DNA of 64,000 bases from RGIG4097 sp964599875 (GTDB lineage: Bacteria > Bacillota > Clostridia > Christensenellales > CAG-917): positions 1 to 64,000 of the forward strand of contig CAZRHE010000001.1 of assembly GCA_964599875.1 (NCBI GenBank), in the 5' to 3' direction. The translations under genes and the position numbers were made by a program. The notes under the pieces were generated by a model. That model was not told the origin of the DNA. It did not search any database and was given only the letters and a program-made list of their open reading frames with translations. This document shows positions 60,606-64,000 of the stretch, one piece after another (positions within the stretch are counted from its first letter, which is position 1; each line of letters begins with the position of its first letter).

Positions 60606-61004
60606 CTATTTATTAAACCTATCGTATCCCCACCAGTCGGGAGTCAATTCTTTCAGTTTTACGGTTTTTTCTGTTTCGAGGTCAAGGAGAATTTCGATAT
60701 CTCCGCTGTCCTTATCCAGTTGCATCATAAGTTCTCTACAAGCACCGCAAGGCGCGCCTACTCTGCCGTCGGGCATAACCGCCACAACCTTTTCTATCCT
60801 GCTCTCTCCGTGCGTAATCATACTTGCGATTGCGTTTCTTTCCGCGCACGTGCCGAGGGTCGACGCAGTGTCGATGCAAACGCCTACGTAAACATTTCCT
60901 TTCTTCGTGAGGATAGCCGCGGCAACGCCGCCCGCCTCTATAAACGGAGAAATAATTCGAGCGTTTTGAACCTTAACCGCCTCATCGTATAATTTCTTCC
61001 ACAT
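60606..61004 (-). CDS. cdd: Cytidine deaminase family protein
   Basis: 132 residues. Zinc motif TCAERNAI with C and E, and the second PCGACRE pair. The ending ELTPDWWG is longer than the usual LLP-type tail, so a relative such as a blasticidin-S-type or modified-nucleoside deaminase is possible. AGGAGGT site. Salvages cytidine or deoxycytidine by family. Confidence 0.88.
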   Translation of the reverse strand: MWKKLYDEAVKVQNARIISPFIEAGGVAAAILTKKGNVYVGVCIDTASTLGTCAERNAIASMITHGESRIEKVVAVMPDGRVGAPCGACRELMMQLDKDSGDIEILLDLETEKTVKLKELTPDWWGYDRFNK

Positions 61005-61036
61005 AACGACACCTCCTCTGCCGTAATTGCCGTAAC

Positions 61037-61061
61037 TTTCAAAGAGTTGTTATCTTTGAAA
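61037..61061. repeat. Inverted repeat between eamA-like gene and cdd
   Basis: Nine-base arms TTTCAAAGA and TCTTTGAAA around a seven-base loop, without a T run. It is either an operator for cdd or a weak hairpin after the EamA gene. Confidence 0.5.
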
Positions 61062-61079
61062 CAAAATTATTATTGCAAG

Positions 61080-62024
61080 TTAAACGTTTTCAATTTTTAT
61101 ATTCTCTCCGAAGTGCTTATCCGCGTCCGCGTCAAACGCAAGAAAAACGCTCTCTTTGCTGAATCCCGCCGCAAACACCGCGATAAACACGAGCAAGCAA
61201 CCAAGCAATTCTTTCGCAGTATTTTGTTCGTGCAAGATAAGCGCACCGCCTATAAGGCTGAACACGGATTCGAGGCTCATGATAAGCGTCGAGGTCGAAG
61301 GAGATACTCTCTTCTGCCCCGCAACCTGCAACGTGTAAGCGACCGCACTCGACAGCACGCCGAGATAAAGCAAAGGGATTATTCCGTCCGCTATCGCGCC
61401 TACTTTCGGAAAGCCGTTTGCCGCCATAAAGGGAAATCCTACGACTGCCGCCGTTGCAAATTGCACGAAGTTGAATTTGAGGGCGTCCGCTTTCCCCGCG
61501 TATAAATCGATGAACACGATTTGCAAAGAAAACGCAAACGCGCACAAAAGGATTAAGATTTCACCTTTCGTGATTCCCGAGTCGCCGTTTATGCACATAA
61601 GCCAAAAGCCCGCTATTGCAATCACGATTGCAAACTTCCCCGCGGTCGTGGTTTTGCGCCCGATAAGGATACTCATAAAAGGCACGATTACTATATAAAG
61701 CGCGGTGATGAAGCCTGCCTTTCCCGCCTCGGTTTCTTCAAGTCCGAGTTGCTGTGAGAGCGTAGAAAACGTAAGGACTACTCCGCAAATGATTCCACCC
61801 ACGATAGTGTCGCGGTTGAAACCTATTCTTTTCCGCCCTTTCTTTTTGGAAATAAGGTCGGAAACACCGACGAAAACGGCAAGCGAAATCGTCGCTATGA
61901 CGTAGCGCAATTCGCTGAAAGAATAACCGTCCAGCACTCCCGCGCCGTAGCGTTGCGCCACGAAAGCGAATCCCCAGATAAGCGCGGTTACGACGAGAAT
62001 TATAGTCCCCGTGAATTTACGCAT
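61080..62024 (-). CDS. EamA/DMT-family transporter
   Basis: 314 residues, ten transmembrane helices in two EamA repeats (first WGFAFVAQRYGAGVLDGYSFSELRYVI; second LLYLGVLSSAVAYTLQVAGQKRVSPSTSTLIMSLES). Substrate unknown; members export or import amino acids, vitamins and metabolites. It overlaps birA by eight bases and follows the Na+-pump subunit, so a biotin-related role is conceivable but not shown. Confidence 0.9.
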   Translation of the reverse strand: MRKFTGTIILVVTALIWGFAFVAQRYGAGVLDGYSFSELRYVIATISLAVFVGVSDLISKKKGRKRIGFNRDTIVGGIICGVVLTFSTLSQQLGLEETEAGKAGFITALYIVIVPFMSILIGRKTTTAGKFAIVIAIAGFWLMCINGDSGITKGEILILLCAFAFSLQIVFIDLYAGKADALKFNFVQFATAAVVGFPFMAANGFPKVGAIADGIIPLLYLGVLSSAVAYTLQVAGQKRVSPSTSTLIMSLESVFSLIGGALILHEQNTAKELLGCLLVFIAVFAAGFSKESVFLAFDADADKHFGENIKIENV

Positions 62025-62799
62025 TTTCGGTTATCTCTCCCCAAAGGATTTTTTCTTCTTTGCCGCCCGACGAAATCACGAGAGTGCCGTCGTTTTCCAC
62101 TCTGACGGCGACTCCTTTGGAGGTTGTTCCGTCCGAGGAAATGCGGGAAACTGTTTTGCCGAGAGTGGATGAATAGAGGCAATATTCCTCGTTGAGTTCA
62201 TCCGAAAACTTGCCGAAATACATACTTTCAATATCCGAAAGTGCGACGGCAAGCATAGCGCAAGCCTTTTTCACGTCGTAGCGTTTGCCGGTAACGGCGC
62301 GAAGAGAGGTTGCGATTCCGCCTAAAGACAGCAAATCTTTTTCCGCCGTATCCACGTTGACGCCGATGCCGACGACGACGTAGCGCGCGCCGTCCTTTTC
62401 CACGGATTCAGGCAAAATCCCAGATATCTTTTTTCCGTCGACGTTGACGTCGTTAGGCCACTTTATGGAGAGTTTGTCCGAGACTTCGGGTGCAAGTCCC
62501 GCAAGTGTATTCACAACGGCAAGCGCGCTGTAAAGCCCGAAACCCACGAAATTCGCACCGTCGGGGACCTTGGTGGCGTACGTAAGATATACTCCCCCTT
62601 TCGGTGAGAGAAAGACTCTGTCATATCTTCCTCTCCCCGACGTTTGAGTGCTTGCGATAAACACCGCTCTATCCTCGACTTTGCCGTCCGCGATAAACGC
62701 CTTTGCAATGCGGTTGGTGGAATCCGTCGTCTTATAGCAAAAGCAAGGCAAAGTATTGCCCTGCTTTTTTTCTACGTAACTTTCTATGCTGCCAATCAT
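62017..62799 (-). CDS. birA: Biotin protein ligase (catalytic form without HTH domain)
   Basis: 260 residues; biotinylates carrier proteins through biotinyl-AMP. Motifs TSGRGRYDRVFLSPKGGVYL (ligand loop) and SIKWPNDVNVDGKKISGIL (catalytic Lys). It lacks the N-terminal winged helix, so it does not act as the biotin repressor. One base after the decarboxylase beta-subunit gene, a partner that works with a biotinylated subunit. Confidence 0.95.
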   Translation of the reverse strand: MIGSIESYVEKKQGNTLPCFCYKTTDSTNRIAKAFIADGKVEDRAVFIASTQTSGRGRYDRVFLSPKGGVYLTYATKVPDGANFVGFGLYSALAVVNTLAGLAPEVSDKLSIKWPNDVNVDGKKISGILPESVEKDGARYVVVGIGVNVDTAEKDLLSLGGIATSLRAVTGKRYDVKKACAMLAVALSDIESMYFGKFSDELNEEYCLYSSTLGKTVSRISSDGTTSKGVAVRVENDGTLVISSGGKEEKILWGEITENA

Positions 62800-62800
62800 G

Positions 62801-63994
62801 TTAACTGAAGACTGCCATGAGGAAGCCTGCCGCGACTGCCGAGCCTATAACGCCTGCGACGTTAGATCCCATAGCGTGCATAAGCAAGTAGTTGTTCTTG
62901 TCGTACTGTCTGCCGACGGTGTTGGACACACGCGCCGCCATAGGAACGGCGGAAACGCCTGCCGAGCCGATAAGAGGATTGACTTTGCCTTTGGTGACGA
63001 AGCACATAATTTTGCCGAAGAGCAATCCGCCGACGGTTGCGAACATGAACGCGCCGAGACCGAGTGCGATGATATACAAGGTTTGAAGTTTGAGGAAGGT
63101 TGCCGCTTGTGCGGTTGCGCCGACGGAGATTCCGAGGAACAACGTAACGATGTTCATAAGCGCGTTTTGCACGGTGTCGGACAATCTTTCGGTGACTCCG
63201 CATTCCTTCAAGAGGTTGCCGAACATAAGGCATCCGAGCAAACCTGCGACGGAGGGCAAAATGAAGCAAGTTGCGAGAGTAACGATGATGGGGAACAAAA
63301 TCTTCTCTTTCTTGCTGACTTTGCGGGTGGGTTTCATGACGATTGCTCTTTCCTTTTTGGTGGTCATCAACTTCATGATAGGAGGTTGGATGAGAGGAAT
63401 GAGAGCCATGTACGAGTACGCCGCGACCGCGATAGGGGCAAGGAGTTCGGGAGCAAGGGACTTGGTGAGCCAAATTGCCGTAGGACCGTCCGCGCCGCCG
63501 ATGATACCGATACTTGCCGCTTGAGGACCGGTGAAACCGATGCAGATTGCGAAGAAGAACGCAACGTAAACGCCGAGTTGTGCCGCCGCACCGAGAAGCA
63601 AGGATTTAGGATTGGAAAGCAAGGGTTCGAAGTCCGTCATCGCGCCGACGCCCATGAAGATGAGGCAGGGATAAACGCCCGTCTTGACGCCGATATAAAG
63701 GATATCGATAAGACCGCCGTGTTTGAGGACGTTCAAATAATCGACGCCGTTTGCGACCGCCGCATCGCCCGTCCAGTATTCGGGGTGGAAAATCATATCT
63801 TCCGCACCGCCGACGGGGAGGTTTGTGAGAAGCATACCGAACGCGATACCGACGAGCAGTAGCGGTTCAAATTGCTTTTTGATAGCAAGCCAAAGGAATA
63901 CGCACGCTATAACGAGCATGACGGCGTTTTGCCACGTGAAGTTGGCAAGGCCGCTCGTATTCCACAAATTTCCAAGTATTTCGCCGTAATTCAT
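62801..63994 (-). CDS. oadB: Sodium-pumping decarboxylase beta subunit
   Basis: 397 residues, complete; ATG at 63994, six bases from the window edge. Membrane subunit that decarboxylates carboxybiotin and exports Na+ (oxaloacetate, methylmalonyl-CoA and glutaconyl-CoA decarboxylases share it). Family motifs: GVGAMTDFEPLLSNPKSLLLGA, GIIGGADGPTAIW, AYSYMALIPLIQPPIM and the C-terminal GVSAVPMAARVS. The biotin carrier and alpha subunits would lie upstream, beyond the window. Which decarboxylase it serves cannot be told from this subunit. Confidence 0.94.
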   Translation of the reverse strand: MNYGEILGNLWNTSGLANFTWQNAVMLVIACVFLWLAIKKQFEPLLLVGIAFGMLLTNLPVGGAEDMIFHPEYWTGDAAVANGVDYLNVLKHGGLIDILYIGVKTGVYPCLIFMGVGAMTDFEPLLSNPKSLLLGAAAQLGVYVAFFFAICIGFTGPQAASIGIIGGADGPTAIWLTKSLAPELLAPIAVAAYSYMALIPLIQPPIMKLMTTKKERAIVMKPTRKVSKKEKILFPIIVTLATCFILPSVAGLLGCLMFGNLLKECGVTERLSDTVQNALMNIVTLFLGISVGATAQAATFLKLQTLYIIALGLGAFMFATVGGLLFGKIMCFVTKGKVNPLIGSAGVSAVPMAARVSNTVGRQYDKNNYLLMHAMGSNVAGVIGSAVAAGFLMAVFS

Positions 63995-64000
63995 ACGTCA

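Overview
The window looks like a chromosomal segment of a strictly anaerobic, fermentative, low-to-mid GC Bacillota, most likely a Clostridia member, possibly an uncultured gut lineage. This is inferred from gene content: Rex, AdhE, two [FeFe]-hydrogenase-type proteins, a Na+-pump decarboxylase subunit, CdaA, AGGAG ribosome binding sites and a Cys-rich small protein of clostridial type. Nearly every base is coding. I see no rRNA, tRNA, CRISPR array, insertion sequence or prophage.

Layout. 1-3.2 kb: a repeat-bearing leader and a fused ABC ATPase/permease. 3.5-6.0 kb: a metal-resistance pair (SmtB/CadC-type repressor plus CadA/ZntA P-type ATPase) with a clear promoter and operator. 6.1-7.9 kb: two small HTH regulators, one divergent from an AT-rich membrane coiled-coil gene. 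8.4-14.0 kb: uvrB-uvrA preceded by two small winged-helix/membrane-anchor proteins. 14.1-17.2 kb: an acyl-CoA synthetase and a lipoprotein/HTH module, bracketed by two arrays of short hairpins. 17.2-22.5 kb: the operon holA - membrane protein - cdaA - DUF1015 - aspartokinase. 22.7-25.5 kb: an unusual amino-acid ABC importer. 25.7-33.7 kb: ilvB-ilvN-leuA-cimA-leuC-leuD-leuB. 33.8-42.6 kb: the operon rex - adhE - APH-like kinase - two [2Fe-2S] proteins - sensory hydrogenase - SpoIIE phosphatase - group B hydrogenase. 42.9-47.3 kb: coaX-hom-malQ-PPTase-acpP. 47.3-57.3 kb: a TspO homologue, a Cys-rich peptide, a MORN/leucine-rich-repeat protein, a zinc-ribbon membrane protein, glycyl-tRNA synthetase, a YkvI-like protein and a TPR/membrane trio. 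57.4-60.5 kb: asd-dapA-dapB. 60.6-64 kb: cytidine deaminase, EamA transporter, BirA and a decarboxylase beta subunit.

How it fits together. The aspartate family is spread over three operons (aspartokinase; homoserine dehydrogenase; asd-dapA-dapB). The branched-chain operon carries both leucine entry (LeuA) and isoleucine entry by citramalate (CimA), sharing LeuCDB. The Rex operon joins NADH-linked ethanol formation to a probable H2-sensing branch.

The most unusual items are: (1) a substrate-binding protein that reads as a circular permutation of the SBP_bac_3 fold; (2) its partner ATPase with an extra Lys-rich helical insert of about 115 residues; (3) a DapB carrying a C-terminal tandem ACT domain of aspartokinase type; (4) hairpin arrays with a constant ATATAACT spacer that begin at the stop codons of two converging operons and end in a strong terminator; and (5) two HTH modules with palindromes built into the promoter spacer of a divergent envelope-protein gene.
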